64,000 bases of DNA. Source: Nectonema munidae. Taxonomy: Eukaryota; Nematomorpha; Nectonematoida; Nectonematidae. Positions 1 to 13,900 of the stretch are shown here, in pieces. The stretch spans positions 2,232,001 to 2,296,000 of the forward strand of contig JAUIRK010001052.1 in NCBI GenBank assembly GCA_030549495.1, in the 5' to 3' direction. Position 1 is the first letter of the stretch; the number at the start of each line of letters is the position of its first letter. Under the pieces are notes generated by a model. It did not search any database, was not told the origin of the DNA, and saw nothing but the letters and a program-made list of their open reading frames with translations. Made by a program: the position numbers and the translations under genes.

Positions 1-651
1 AGTATAATACTTTTGGATGTGGGCAAATTTTTTCAGTCGAGGGTCCAACTAGACTAGTGGAGGCCCGAGGACTCTCTACGATTAATATCATAAAAGGTCC
101 TGCCTCTATCCCTCTTTTTTTTTTAAAAACAAGGGATTTATTTAGTCACCGAACTTTGGATCCAATTATATTTAACCTGAATTATATTTGGCGGTTATTA
201 AAAGTTTACGCTCAGTACGATAAAGATAAATATGGCTCAAGATTGTTTCCAACAAAGATAAAATAAATACTGAAAATTTGTTCAAATTCTAAATTAATGC
301 TTGTTGAAGTCAGAAACACTAAGGATGAAAAATAAAGCAATTTAGTTTTAGAATGTTTTGTAGTGCTAAAAATAAAAACGATATTGTATTTTTATTGTAA
401 GCATTGAAATTTCAAGTTAATTTTTTCTTATAGCTTGCTTTGAGATTTCTGTCCTAACATTAACAATCATCTCTATTTGTGATGTAACGGTAAAGATTGC
501 AATCTGAAGGATTTATAAAGTTTCTCTATAAATCCGCGTTATGGAAATCATCAATTATTATCAAAGATTTACCATTGAGACGCATTAGCTTCCACCCCTG
601 GCTTTCATAACTTAGTCGGCATCTGCCTAGGCAAAAAATATGAGATGGTAC
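1..651. other. No gene recognised
   Basis: AT-rich DNA with one 69-codon open frame (57-266) that matches nothing I know and lacks exon signals in phase with the UBR exons. It probably belongs to an upstream UBR intron. Confidence 0.4.
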
Positions 652-659
652 ATCACTAC

Positions 660-979
660 TAGATATGTGTCGGATATCTGCATTTGCAGAAACGGATTAT
701 CCCCAAAAATCTTTACATCATCTTAACATTCGCAATTTTTAAACATTTTTCTATATACCGCATAGTTTTTTTTCGCAATTTTTGAATTTTTATGATAACA
801 CATATACATTGACATCTCTCTAAAAATTTTAGAAGTATAAAACTTGCGTCTGCTTGGAATAGCAATTATAATATTCGCATCCTCTAAAAAATTACTTCTG
901 ATATCCGCATCCGCTAGGATCTCAAAATTTGATATCCGCATTCGCGGATACAAAAAATTTCACATCCGATATATCTCTA
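660..979. mobile_element. hAT-type MITE with perfect 8-bp target duplication
   Basis: The ends are inverted: TAGATATGTGTCGGAT at the left and, read on the other strand, TAGAGATATATCGGAT at the right. The element is flanked by direct copies of ATCACTAC (652-659 and 980-987). The length of 320 bp with no coding capacity fits a non-autonomous hAT element. The interior repeats the word ATCCGCAT. A 920-bp relative with the same ends lies at 48874-49793. Confidence 0.8.
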
Positions 980-1370
980 ATCACTACTCTCTTCAAAGAC
1001 TTTTCTCTAGATACGACTTTGTTAGTATGGCATTGAGGTCAATAGTATCTTAGAAGCGTTATTGTATATAATAACTTAGAAAAACCTGTATTTAATTATT
1101 GTGTTTATATGTAATTCCAAAAACAATATTATTCTTGTTTAATTCGAATAAAAAGTCTATTATTTTATAAATAATAATTAATTCGAGAAAGATTTACAAA
1201 CAAACTTTTGACAAAAACTCTTCGAATCTTTTATTTTTCTGCACATGATGCATCAGCGTCTTTTATCTAGTTTTCCTTTTTCCATCTATCATTTTTATAA
1301 CAACGTCGTAGTCTCCAAATACTTAAAAACTTAATAAATTTAGCACGAACTTGTCACTTCCAACCTCGAC

Positions 1371-1505
1371 TCAGGTAAGGTAAAGGTACCGTGGGGCGTT
1401 TTCACCGAGAAGGCAGAATTGCGCCGCTTCTATCCAACTATGAAAAAAGTAGGCTTGATGCGGGATCAACGCAAGACCTTGAGTTATCGAAACCCAGTAT
1501 CCAAC
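1371..1505 (-). repeat. tRNA-derived SINE-like repeat, copy 1
   Basis: Read on the minus strand, this stretch aligns along about 100 bases with 16290-16410. Shared words include CATAGTTG, GCATCAA and a conserved tail ending in TTTACC. The B-box position holds GCGTTGATCCC, a decayed form of GGTTCGANTCC. The A box is not clear. It is called a SINE by pairing with the better-preserved copy 2. Confidence 0.5.
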
Positions 1506-1901
1506 TAAGCTTACTCACGCCTTAATCAAGGGCGACTCCATATGCTTACAAAAAGTAAACGCGACTCCAACTCGCACCCTAAATTTTATTGGATACCCAC
1601 TACCTCCAACTCCAGCGATTCCGACTCGTACCCTGTTGAAAATAACTGATCTGCTCACACTCATTATAAAAAGAAAATGTAAAACATATCGATATCTTAA
1701 TGAAAGCAATTGACATAGTGGGCTTTGAAGTTGGGTAAATTAAAAAAAATTAGCAAACTGAAAAAGTTTTTTGTTTATACGCATAATAAATTAAAAGTCC
1801 TGGAAATTCAAAAAAAATTGCTTGCATAAATTTTTTAGTTTTTACAATTGACTCACTTTACCCATTAGTCTTTTTAATGATAATATTTTACTCTATTTTA
1901 G

Positions 1902-4900
1902 GCTTTTCATCTTCTAGCTGAAACAAATGCGTTTAAACTACTTATTGATTGTTTTATTGAAGCTATCTCCTGTTGTCTTGGTAAGATTTTTTTGCTAATT
2001 ACACAAATATTTATCTTCTCCATTACAGAATCCGATATTTATAAATTTGAGAACCACTCAAAAAAAGTGACACGATGTGGTATCATTCTTCTTGATTTGA
2101 AGTACTGTATTATTACAAAAATGACAACTCTAACAAGCTCATTTACCTTCTTTACTTTAGGTACCTTTTAGGCATTGAAATAAAAGACCATTATTGGAAA
2201 GATGAAAAATTTGTTTCTAATTTTCTCTCTGGTTTTGATTCTTTTCTGACGCTCCTAACACGACTTCAGGTAATTCATTCTTCATTGTGATAGTTTTGTT
2301 TTAACCGTTTTTTAGTTTTCCACTTGAGCTATTGTGGCAGAGATATTGCTTTGCCTAAAACTACGTGGTTGACACCCCTAATAAGAAAGAACAAAAATCG
2401 GTAGTTATAAGATGGGGAATAAATATTTGTTTGCAGTTTTTTTTTCATTTAATGATTTGTATTACTAGGTAATGTTCCTTATAACTTTCGAAAGATTTAC
2501 ATGTACTAATATGAATACCGTTTTATGTGTTGCCTAAAAATAGTGATTTATCTTTACTAGATAATATCAACAGTATTGTTTTTTAAATTTAAGTATGACT
2601 GCGCAAAGAGAGCAATATTTCCCATACTTTTTAATAAAACGAGACCTAATTTTAACTCTCAATTTTTGTATAAATCTATTTTAATTTTCATTATTTCCAT
2701 TCTTTCAATAATTTTCAATCTTTGCAATGGCTAAAAATATTACTGTTAAATATACCAAAAACAACCATCGAAAATCACTTGATTTTTTCTTTGCCTTAAG
2801 CTCGTATTTTCTATTCCACTGCTAAATATAATGATCATTTGGCCGGTAAGTTTAATTCTTTCCTATACTTAGTGCGATATCTTTGGATTGGACTGTGACT
2901 AATACGAAAGACCACCAAATTAGAAATGTTTCTTAGTCGAAACGAGAATAAGAATGGGTTGGAAATCATCGACTTAGAATATAATTCTCTGATGAAAAAC
3001 AACTTTTTACAATATAATTGATTGATTTTGTAAATATCTTGTTTCTACATTTTCAAAAATAACTTCATTGGTTTCAAAAATTCTATGCATGTTCGGCACG
3101 ACTTATCTTTGCAAGCAAATTTTATTGGAAAGAATATGATAAAATAAATACCATTTTGACAGTTTCTACTGCTACGAATTTAACTTCTGATTTGGACAAA
3201 ATTGTTAAGAAGAGATGTCAAGTTTCTGGAAAATCGGAGAAGAAAAATTAGGAATGAAACTTCATTCAAACCTTTTTAATGCTTCTTATTCTGATATTGT
3301 TGGTTTTACACCCCTTCTTAACGATATAAATAAATGAATAAACTAACGTCTTTTTTATTGGAACTATTGGAATCAGCAGCTAAAATCCCTCATATTTATT
3401 ATGAAGAGGCGAACCTAAAAGAGAATATAATTTGGTTAATAATGATTAATTTTTTGAGGCTTTTTATCTACTGATTTCTCATAAAAGAATTATTCTAATG
3501 TTTTTTTAATAATTTAAATGTTGAAATAGTGTTTTTCATATCTTACTTTGACTTTTTAGGGCGTAGATCCACAAAAGTGCCACCACTTATTCCACGTAGA
3601 ATATGAATCTAAAAAAGAAAGTGAAGTTGTTTTCAATCTCATTCGGCTAATTTCGCCTATTATCTCTGATATAAACGTCTGGTTTTCTTCAAACCACGAA
3701 ATACTCGTTATTTGCGTTGGAAAAGTGATAGAAAAGTTTTCTCAAGAATGTTCAGCTAAATTTGCTAGACGTACAATCACAGTCAATCAAGAATCCATGG
3801 AAGTGGTTTCTTTTGATGTTCTCCGCAATATAGTCTCCCTACACTGCCCTCTGGTTCGCTACCTCGCTTCTCTCTATTGCATGGCATGTCAACATGAAAC
3901 TGACTTTTTTGCAAAGTATACCTTGCCTTCCTTCTTTGTCGATGTGTTGGAGTTGCCGCTACGCTGCCTTGTAATGTTTTCTCAAGTGAAGCTTGGATGG
4001 TGGGTCAGAAATGGATTCGTTCTGTCTGCACAGCTTGATTTATATACAAAGCCACCGTTTCGCTATTTCATGTTTGAAAAAGATATACTTGTTCTCCAGA
4101 TGATCGCATCCTTGCTTGACGCGAACGCCTTTCTAACGCACGTTACTAATAAGTTTGATCTCTTGGAGTTTATTGCATCCCTTAAGGCGCAGTCCATTGT
4201 TTCTTGCGAACTACAAAGCCAAATTACCGGCTCTCGAATGAGGCTACTCAATGAGTACTTCTTGCTGCTAATTTACATCGTTAGTGAACGCTTTTCTCAA
4301 GGGATAAGCCTTGCAACAGTCGCCGATAAGATCGAGAGGGAAATAGTGCATGCTTTGTATTGTGAGCCCCTTACAAGGAGTGAATTAGCCGTGATACTAA
4401 AATTAGATTCTCGTCCCGATGAAAAATCAATGATTGAAGCGAATTTAATGAGATTAACGGAAACCAAACGCATCAATTCATGGTCTTCTGTTAAATATCA
4501 CTTGAAGCCCGAATACTTCTCCTTTTTCTCTCCATTCTTCTTCGAGTATTCAAAAAAGCAGAGATCCAAGTCCGAAGAAGTCTGTCGCTTGCGTTGTAAC
4601 GGTAAGCTAATGTTTCAAAACGGTGGCGACCCACCAAAACTTCCCGTCTGGACCAAAAAGTTTAAAGGCGTTTCTAAGTTAATTTATTGTAGGGTATTTA
4701 TAGATTCAATTTTTGTTTTCTTTAAAGTGGTTGTTAATTTTAAGTTTTTTTCGTCTGCTGAGATCCTCCTTCATAAAGTTCTATATTTAATTCTGCTAGG
4801 ACTTGGTGAAGAGGGTCTTTATATCGATAATAGGTATAAAGATTGTGATTTAGAAATTATGATTAAAAATTTATCATTGATAGCATCGTTAGACGAGTTT

Positions 4901-7900
4901 TCTTTTAGCGTAAACATGATAAATCATACCATTTCTAAAATTAAAGAAAGAATTCGTGTTAAAAATGATACCTCACATATATGTAAAGGCACAACGAACA
5001 TTGATAAAGATGCGAAGAGACTAGAAAATATAAAACGCCGAGAAAAAATTCTATCTCGAATGCAATCTGCTCAAAAAAAATTCATCAACAAGAACCAAGA
5101 TCTGTGGGATGTGACTTGTATTGACTCGATACAACCAGAATCGGAAGTTAACAATAGCTCTATCACTAATAATAATGCCAGTTGTATTTTCACTTCAAAT
5201 GAGGCAATGTTCAAAAGCGATAGTATTTTGCACGCGTGTGTTCTATGCCAAGAAAAAGCGACATCTGAATCTATTGAGAATACACCTCTACTTTTGATTA
5301 ATGTTCAAAAATCTGATTTCATCGAAGAAAATAATATTGAAAACTATATGTCTAGTTGTGGGCATTTTATACACTTATCTTGTTATACATTACACTTGAT
5401 TAATCTCACTAAAGCGCATTCTTCCCGATCTGATAACTCTAGATTCAATCATGCTATTCCTGAATTTTCTTGTCCTTACTGCCAGTTTTACTGCAATGCT
5501 GTTATTCCCGCGGTTAATTACAACTTTTTTGTCAACAATAGACCTAATAATCTAGATATCATAAAGCTCGAAGTATGGTTTGGAAAAATATCGCCTCTAA
5601 AGTACCTATTCAATATCTTTGCTGATACCATGCCTGCGTGCTTTGGAGAAGAGCTAGAATCAAATGTTAATGAAATTCAAAGACCTGATTTTTTCATAAC
5701 TAATATATCCAACTTCACATTTGCATCCATTTATAATATTAGTTTTCTTCCTCCCTTGCTCAAGAATTCACAAAATATTTTGGAAATATTTCGCCAAATC
5801 CTTGCATACACTTTGCAGTGCATCGAAAAAAGCATCCGTATAGAAAATAAATCAATATTTTCTTCTCTTCCCGACAGACAAAGGATTTGCCTTCGATACC
5901 TGTCAACGTTTTGCACATCCATCAATAACAATTTGCAATTTGCGCAAGATTCACTGCGAACTTTGAGTGGGGTTAATCGTCCATTTTTAGCGCTAAATAC
6001 ATTTTCTTATTTTGTTGAAGTTTGTGTTTTATTGCCTTCTCTACACTTCAAATTAGTGGATAAAAACGAGCAGTGCTTGCCAGACACTCCTGGGAATGTC
6101 ATTTTCTACTTTTCGGAGTTTGTCAACTACTTTTGCACCTTCAAGATATTTTATATGGCCTACCTCACTAAATTACTTCTCTTTTATACCCCTTCTTCAA
6201 GCGACGAATTCACACCCTTCTTAGTTGAAATGAAAGATGAAGAGTGCAGTTTTTTGTTGGACTTGAGAAAAAAACTACTTCTGAACGAATCTTTGCCAGC
6301 TTCTCTTTACAAAGGAAAAGTGACTGAGAAAGAAAAGTTTTATTCGTACGTTGTGAATAACTGTGTAACTTTCTTGCGTTGTTCATCTCTCTTTTTTCTC
6401 TATTTCTTAAATATAGAGATTGATTCCACTACTAAGTCTACATTTCAGGATGAGCAGTCTAACTTCACTTCTTTGTGCTCTCTTTTGCAAATTTCTTCAT
6501 CGTTTAAATCTTTTTACGAAAATGATTCCAAGGTGTTTGATTCGTTAATTGAACAGTGGTGCTGTGCTTTACAAGGTAAGGAGGAAATATCTCTCACCAT
6601 TCAGCCTTCTGTGAAATATCGTACATTGGTTGACTTACCGGAACTCTTTAGCAATTTACTGATAACAGTTTCCACCTTTTCTTGTCTGAACTCCTGTCAC
6701 AATAATATCCGATCGCCATCTCTCTGCCTTATATGTGGTCAAATTTTATGCTCAATGAGCTATTGTTGTAAGTTCGAAGAAGATTCCTCATTGGTTGGTG
6801 CGTGTTTCAATCATTTGTCTTATTGTGGTGCTGGGAATGGCATGTTTTTACTGTAAAATATATCCTTAACAATTAATTTAAGTATAAAATATTTCTCTTT
6901 TAGAATTTTTTCTTGTGGTGTTTTACTTCTATCTAAAAAGAAGCAAGGCTGTTTTTTAGCAGCTCCTTACCTTGACGCATATGGAGAAACTGATAAAGAC
7001 TTTAAGTATTTTAGCCTTTTTTTCATTATTTCATTTGGGAAGCATTTCAGTCTTTGGGGAATTATTTCGGAGTGTGTCCTCTGTTTACTGATCTAGACTT
7101 TTATAGTTGGTTGCTCATTATGGGTTCTATTAACGCGTTTTGGTGTATATTCCTACTGTAAGAATACTTGATTTGTATTTTTTAAATGTTCAACTTTGAC
7201 TTATACTCACTGTATAAGACCTTTCTTAACGTATTAAAATTTTAAATTTCAAAATAAATCCTTTACTTACTTATTGAATTGGTTTTTCTTCTCCAAAGCA
7301 TATTTTCGAACGTTTTAAGTTTGAAAAATTGTTATAAATTTATAATTAGTATGATAAAAATAAGACTGTTTCCCTTATGGGTTCATATTGACCCGGTTTT
7401 TTTTTTATTAATAAAAAAATAGATTTTTAAATTATTAAAAATAATTTTTTATAATTGTTTAACTAATTTAAACTGGCAATAAAAAACTTGAATTCGAAGA
7501 TGTATTAACGCCCTATATAAATTCTTACTAAAAAAGTTCAAACAATTACTAAACTTAAAATATAATAATATACTCTATCTAATAATTTTTTCATTTTCTA
7601 AAAAAATATTTTTACTTTTTTCAATTGTGCATTCTTCTTTCTATAAAGCCATACTGTACAAATATAAAGACTCTTATAGTTCAAATAGTGAAAGTTCTGA
7701 AACTGATGATCCTGTTTCTTCGATTTCAATAGTCTCATCCTTTAGAGATGGCTTAGAATTTTTGGACAAAAGTCATTCATCTTGCTTATAAAAAAACAAA
7801 GAAATTAAATTGAGTTGCATGTATCCAAAAAATTTAGGTACGCGAAACTCTCTTGACATAATAACTCTCAAACCTGGACCAACAAGATGTGGTACATCTG

Positions 7901-10900
7901 GAATCAATGATGAAATTTCCTTTTTTCTTCCTGTCATAAAAAATTTGATTATAACAAATTCGAAGAAGAAGGCTTTTCTGGTTATAAATGGAATAAGTTA
8001 GTTATTATTGAATTGAGTGCTATATTCGCTGAGTTACAAAAAAAAGTTAGCTGAAAATATGGTGTTAGAATTATCTAATGGTATCAAAGGTCACAAAATT
8101 ACTTTTGTCAATTATATTACTTTATTTTCACTTGATGAAAAATTACACTTGAAAAAATAACATCGAACCAGAAGCCTTACTTCTAACAAAGGAAGAACTC
8201 AATATGGCTCATTAGTGGGAACTCTCTCTCCCTGCTTTCCACTCTTTGCATTTAACAGTTGCGTTTATCTGAAGAAGCTCAGAGTGGTTGAAAATTAATA
8301 ATTTCCTTATTTATAATATTTACAAAAATGTTACCTAAAATAACACTACTCTTAACATATGTGACGTTTTTCACAGATGGCGGATAAAAGAAATAGAGAT
8401 TACGAAAAATATGTTTTTGTTTTTAGCCTCTTCTAATTTTGTTTCTGACTACGGGCCTGGACATATCTACTCTATAATCTTATATTCTGTTTACAGAAAT
8501 TACAAATAAATATAAAGAAAATTTTCCTTACTTTTATAGTCTATTTTTAGATTTTATAGGGAAATAACTTGTGAACCCGTATGTTGAAAGAAGAAATACT
8601 TTGCGCTGAAATTTTTCAGCTAAAGTTTTAGTAGAAAGTATGCATGTAATTCCAAAAACAGAAGAAAAAGAGGAAGATGTGGTTTATGCCAAAAATCTTA
8701 CAATAAATTTGACTCAAAGTGTCATAAGTGTGATAAATTTGTATGTAAAATACACTATGACAAATTTTGTAAAAATTGTTAATAATTTTTTTAAAGATCC
8801 TTTATTTGTTTACAAAATTTTAGTTTTTTATTATCTTTTTCTTTATACATTCGTATTTTTGATTAATAGGTCCATTTGGATCCTTTTTATTGGATCCTAT
8901 TTTGGACAATTCAATGACATGTAGAAAGTGTACATATGGAACAATGTTCCACAAAATCAAACAGCACCTGACGTTTATTGTGAAAATTGTCTACTCTTGT
9001 ACATTTGTTTCTTTCGATTAGTGGAGTGCGGAGGTAGAGCTCGACTTTGCTCTCTGCCTCATCTTCAATATCTTTCTTGGGGATAGTCATTGTTATTTTC
9101 GCGTCTTCGTATGATATAGCAATTTCTTGGAAGCAGACCATGAAGTTATCCTTGCTTCTACCTCCAGGTACTTCGTCACTGTAACAACCAAGCTGAGTTA
9201 CTTGATCAACTATCTCCACACTCGCAGTATGAAGGCTGTGGTGCACGAATAGCAGCCCCAAATTTTCCCATTTTGGGAAAATTCAAATGGCTAAAAATCA
9301 ATGTTGCCTTTGAAATTTGAGAATGACAAAAATTAAAATTTTTCTTTGAAATTATTACATTTTTTTAGATATACACAATTTGTGTAAGTAGAATAATTAA
9401 TGTCAGCAAAAAAATAAAGACACAAACCTTCAAACAATTTTTAGACAATGAAAACTGTAAACAATGAAAAGTCTTTAGAAAGTGTTGTGAAAAGAAAACC
9501 TTTTAAAAAGTTTTAGACAGAATTAGTGCTAAAAACTTGAACTTTAAACCAATATTTCACCATAAAAGTTTCAAAATATGATGAATCCAATAAAAATTTT
9601 GAAAGAAGTGTTTAATTCAATTGTGTTATCTGATCATAGGAATTGTACCCTTATAAATGTGGTATTTTTAATAACCTTTAGCCCTGACCGAGAGAACATA
9701 TATGTCCGCTTTTGTAAAATTCTTATTTGAACATAATTCGAATTTGGAAATTAGAAAACGCAACAATAATTTGAAAGAAAAAATCGTTAACTAACTCTTT
9801 CGATTTTCTTTCACTTTTGGCTGAGGGTTTCACTAACTTATTATTACCAGTAAACATGTGCTTATTTTAATTTCAACAAAAAAGTATATGAATAGAGAAA
9901 TATTTTTACATAGTGTTTAGGGATAAAGATTTATCTAAGAGGTTACACGATGAAAAAATCAATCTTACAAGAATAACGGCTTGTTTTTATATAATTGTTA
10001 TATCAGTAGAACAAATGTAACCATTGCAATCGCTACATCTTAAACAGCTACATTTTTTTTAAAAGCACAAAACTTTATTTTGCCTTTTAACTTTTTTTTC
10101 TTCAGAATCATTTGTAATTTTATGACTTGAAACTAAACAGAATAGTTTAGCCGCTCTATCTTGTTTTTGTTTTTTTTAAGTTTTATCTGAAAGTATAGGA
10201 GTGTTTCGATAAATTTTTTTTCAACTTTTTCATATAGTCATTTCTGATAGTTTTTTTTTAAAACCTCCGTTAATTTTAGACAAATATTTGAGTAATACAA
10301 AAAAATAAAGGCCATCCTGTCGTTTTGAGTCAACAAATATACTCTTCAAAATTTTGGTCAAGTTGATCAACGCCATTACCAAAACTAATCCATAAAATAT
10401 TGCTGGTCTTTTTTAAACTTCATCTAAGGTTTTTTCTTCCGCATGAGAAGAGCTTAATAAAATTACAATTTTGTTTCTTTGGGATACATAAAACCATTAA
10501 AATTTTAATAACGTGATTATGAAGTAAAACGAAAGAAAAATCTTCTTTTTTTATACATTTTTCAATATTTTGGCCACTTCTTTTCTGATCGTACAAACCA
10601 TTGCTAACAAATTCAATTTATTTTCAAATAAAGACACAGCTGTTGGATCTAAATTTAAAAAAAATTGTAACCAAAAAATTAAAAATAGCAAAAGAAAAGA
10701 ATTAAAAGCTAAACAGTTGTTCTTTTTGAAAAAACATTTGACTCGTTTCAAAAATGTTATAATATGTGATAAACACACAGTGTATGATTGTTTTTTTTTT
10801 TTTGAAAAACAAAATACTTAACTACATTTATCCATATGTATAATGGTTTTTTTTTAATTTTTTTTCTATGTATTATAATCGACTCATTTCTTCAAAAATG

Positions 10901-13900
10901 TAACGAACACAAGGATAAGTGTTAATTTAGTGATTTGAAATGCCAAACTGTCTTATTAGATACTAAGAATTATCTCGAGGGCGAATTGACCTTCTCCCTA
11001 GCAGTAATATCGTCGCTGTGTATGTGTTTGCATGTAGTCCCCGCGCGACAGTGACGATGATTGGAATTGTGTATAGGTGACCAACTAGTTAATATCAAAT
11101 TTAAAAAAATATCTTGTGTGCATGCTAGAATTAAAACTCATGCAGTCAAGTACTATTATGAAGGTAAAGTGGCTACAAAACTCCTTAAAGATCAAAGTCA
11201 AACACTGTTGGTAGGATCATATGATTGACATCCGGTCCCATTATCCGTCCGAATATTGTTAAACTATGAAACCTATACGGTCGGATAGTAAATTTCACCA
11301 TCCGGTGCACCCGGCTTAACCCATTTACCAGGGGCGCACATCCTCAAAATTATTGGGGGGGGCGAAATTTTTTTCCTGCAATTTTCAAAATGAGTGGTCT
11401 GGAAATACCACGGGAGACCAAATATTGAAGCAATCCTTTAAAATAGAGTGTATTCAGCGCATACCTAAATTTATAAGACTACTTTATATTTTTTTTTTTT
11501 ACAAAATTGGTGAATTTAAATACAATACTTCCAGCGAAAATATTTTAATTAAATTTGCATACCGAATATGGCGGGCAGAAAAAATGCCCCCAATTAAAAA
11601 GTAGGAAAAAATGCCCTCGATTAAAAAGTAGGAAAAAATGCCTCCCTGTAAAAATGTCCCAATTTAAAATTTCAAAAAATTATTAATTAAAATTAAAAAA
11701 AAAATTTTTTCAAAAAGATATCTCAAATAAAGATTTTTTGTAAAAAAAAAAAAGGTTAACTTTTCATCTAAAACATTTAAAATTTAATTAAAGTAAACTA
11801 AAAAACTCAGCATACGACAATTTTTTAAATACAATTTTTTTTTTATAAAACAGCAAATATTTTTGGACTTTGTGTGTATCAAAACACTTTCTAAATATAA
11901 TTTGTATTTTAACTGATTTTAAGAACACATTCCCATAAATCTGCACCTTCGCTATTGTTTTCAAGAACTTTATAAAGAAAAACCCTATAGATTAAGAAAT
12001 TTTAGAAATTTAGCCTTTCAAAACGGTACCAAATAAAAATATTTATATAATTTAAAAAAATCCTGAAAATCAAAAATTAGGGGGCATTTTTTCCTACTTC
12101 AGTGCCTGGCCAATGAAAATACATCCATTTTAAAATTTATTTTTTTAAAAAAAAATAATTTTTTTTTATGATTTTAAATCCATTTTAAAATGGAACCGTC
12201 TGTTCTCAGAATAATTTCAAAATAATAGGAAGCATAAAGAATTAGAGTTTATTTGATATTTTCAAGTTTTTATAAGCAGCAAAACCTTTAAGTAGCTATA
12301 ATTAAAAAATTATTTAAACTAACGGTCGACAGACATTTCGCCCCATAAACAAATTGTCTCATAGGCTATTAGTTTCATCCATCTTTGCTTATTATATGAC
12401 ATATGTGTAAAATTATTAAAAAATTTTATATTGTTTATTTTATCTCTACTAAATTATTTCAAATTAATCAATTTATCTCCTAATTTAGAATTGTGCATGA
12501 GACAAAATGTCTTATGAAAATAATGGGGCGAATTGTCCATGGGACGAACTGTCTTATGAAAATAATGGGCCAATTGTCCATGGGACGAACTGTCTTATGA
12601 AAATAATGGGGCGAAATATCCGAAGACCAAACTAACATAAATCAAAGTATACGAGGAAAGAAAATCATTGCGTTTTTTTTGAATATTTCTGTCTACAAAT
12701 AAAATTCTGACAGCTGTCATAAATAGATCAAGTATATTTTTAACAACTGAAACATTTTGTTACGATATTATATTTTTATTATAATCAACAAATTTTGGTA
12801 AAAAATGATTTAATTAATTATGTACAGTGTTACTTATAAAATTTAACAATCGAACATTATAAAAAATATCTCTGCTCAAATATTAAGCAAATAGAGTATT
12901 CTTGCTTTTAAACTGAATAGATAATCAAAATATTCATTCCCAAATAACTATTCAAAAAATTAAAGTTTCAAATGTTACAAAATGTAGCAAACGTAGTGAT
13001 AATGATTAAAAATGACTTTTGTTTAAAAAAAATTCTTAGCGCGAGTCTAACAATATTCATTGATATAAAATTGTAACGATTGAAAACTATTTTAATTTAA
13101 CTCTAAATGCAAATTAGACAGAAGCAGTGGTGTAGCCAAAAAAAAGTTGATAGAAGGGGCACAAACAGCCGATAGGCGAGCCCGGGGAAGGGGGGTTAAA
13201 AACAAAAAACTTGCGCAACATTTTGTATACTTTCTTGATCCCTTCATTGGAGAAATTTTCAAAAACTGATATCGCATAAGATGCATGCGAGCAAGGAGTG
13301 TGGGCACGGTTCCTCATGCCCCAGCCTAGCTACGTCACTGGAGAGAAGAGAGCTGAATGAGATAGGAGAGCTTAACAAGAGAAGAGGGCTTGAGTGAATG
13401 ATTGAGTTTTAGCAGAGAAAGCGGAAGAGAAAAACAGAGGAGACAGAAAGAGAAATAGAATCACTGTGACAGAAGATGAGAAAATCTAGTGGATCATCAA
13501 CATGTGTTTGCTCGAAAATACTATAAAGAGGAGACACTGTGATAAACATTGCTTACTTATTATGTGCATATTGAAGCAATGGATTATTATTATATAGCTC
13601 TCACGCATCGTCTGTAAAATATGTTCAATAAGAAAAATGCGATCATCATACATGTTTTATAAACATTACGCCCCCCCCCACCCCCTAAAAACACATTGGG
13701 GGCCCCGGATGTGCGCTAATATGGGATGTACTAAAGTTTTGTACGATTACAATTACAATGCCGATACCGATTCTTTTTATTTTGAAACTTTATATTTTTC
13801 ACAAATCGACTAAGTATCCAATTAGCAATTATCTTTGATAAAGTTGAGAAAACATAAAAAACATTATTCCATACTCTTATATTAACACAAATGATAATAA

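Larger units (their letters stand above)
11329..13723. mobile_element. Possible old hAT-like element with paired ends, carrying two nested MITEs
   Basis: The left end CAGGGGCGCACATCC (11329) is followed by a G-run. Near 13696-13723, GGATGTGCGC preceded by C/G-runs is its inverted partner. The two ends enclose 2.4 kb that contains the MITEs at 12324-12629 and 13125-13340. No target duplication was found, so the two ends may come from different insertions. Other left ends of the same family occur at about 16644 and 44790. Confidence 0.35.

Noticed and set aside
57-266. 69-codon frame at the window start
   Set aside because: No family match and no splice phase agreement with the UBR exons.
3725-3727. 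GTG at 3725 as the UBR start
   Set aside because: The frame continues upstream to an acceptor at 3559 with family-like residues.
10551-10821. Overlapping frames on both strands
   Set aside because: Only the minus-strand one has piggyBac features; the plus-strand frame is its shadow.
13092-13317. Two overlapping minus-strand frames
   Set aside because: They lie in the hAT MITE at 13125-13340 and change frame with it.
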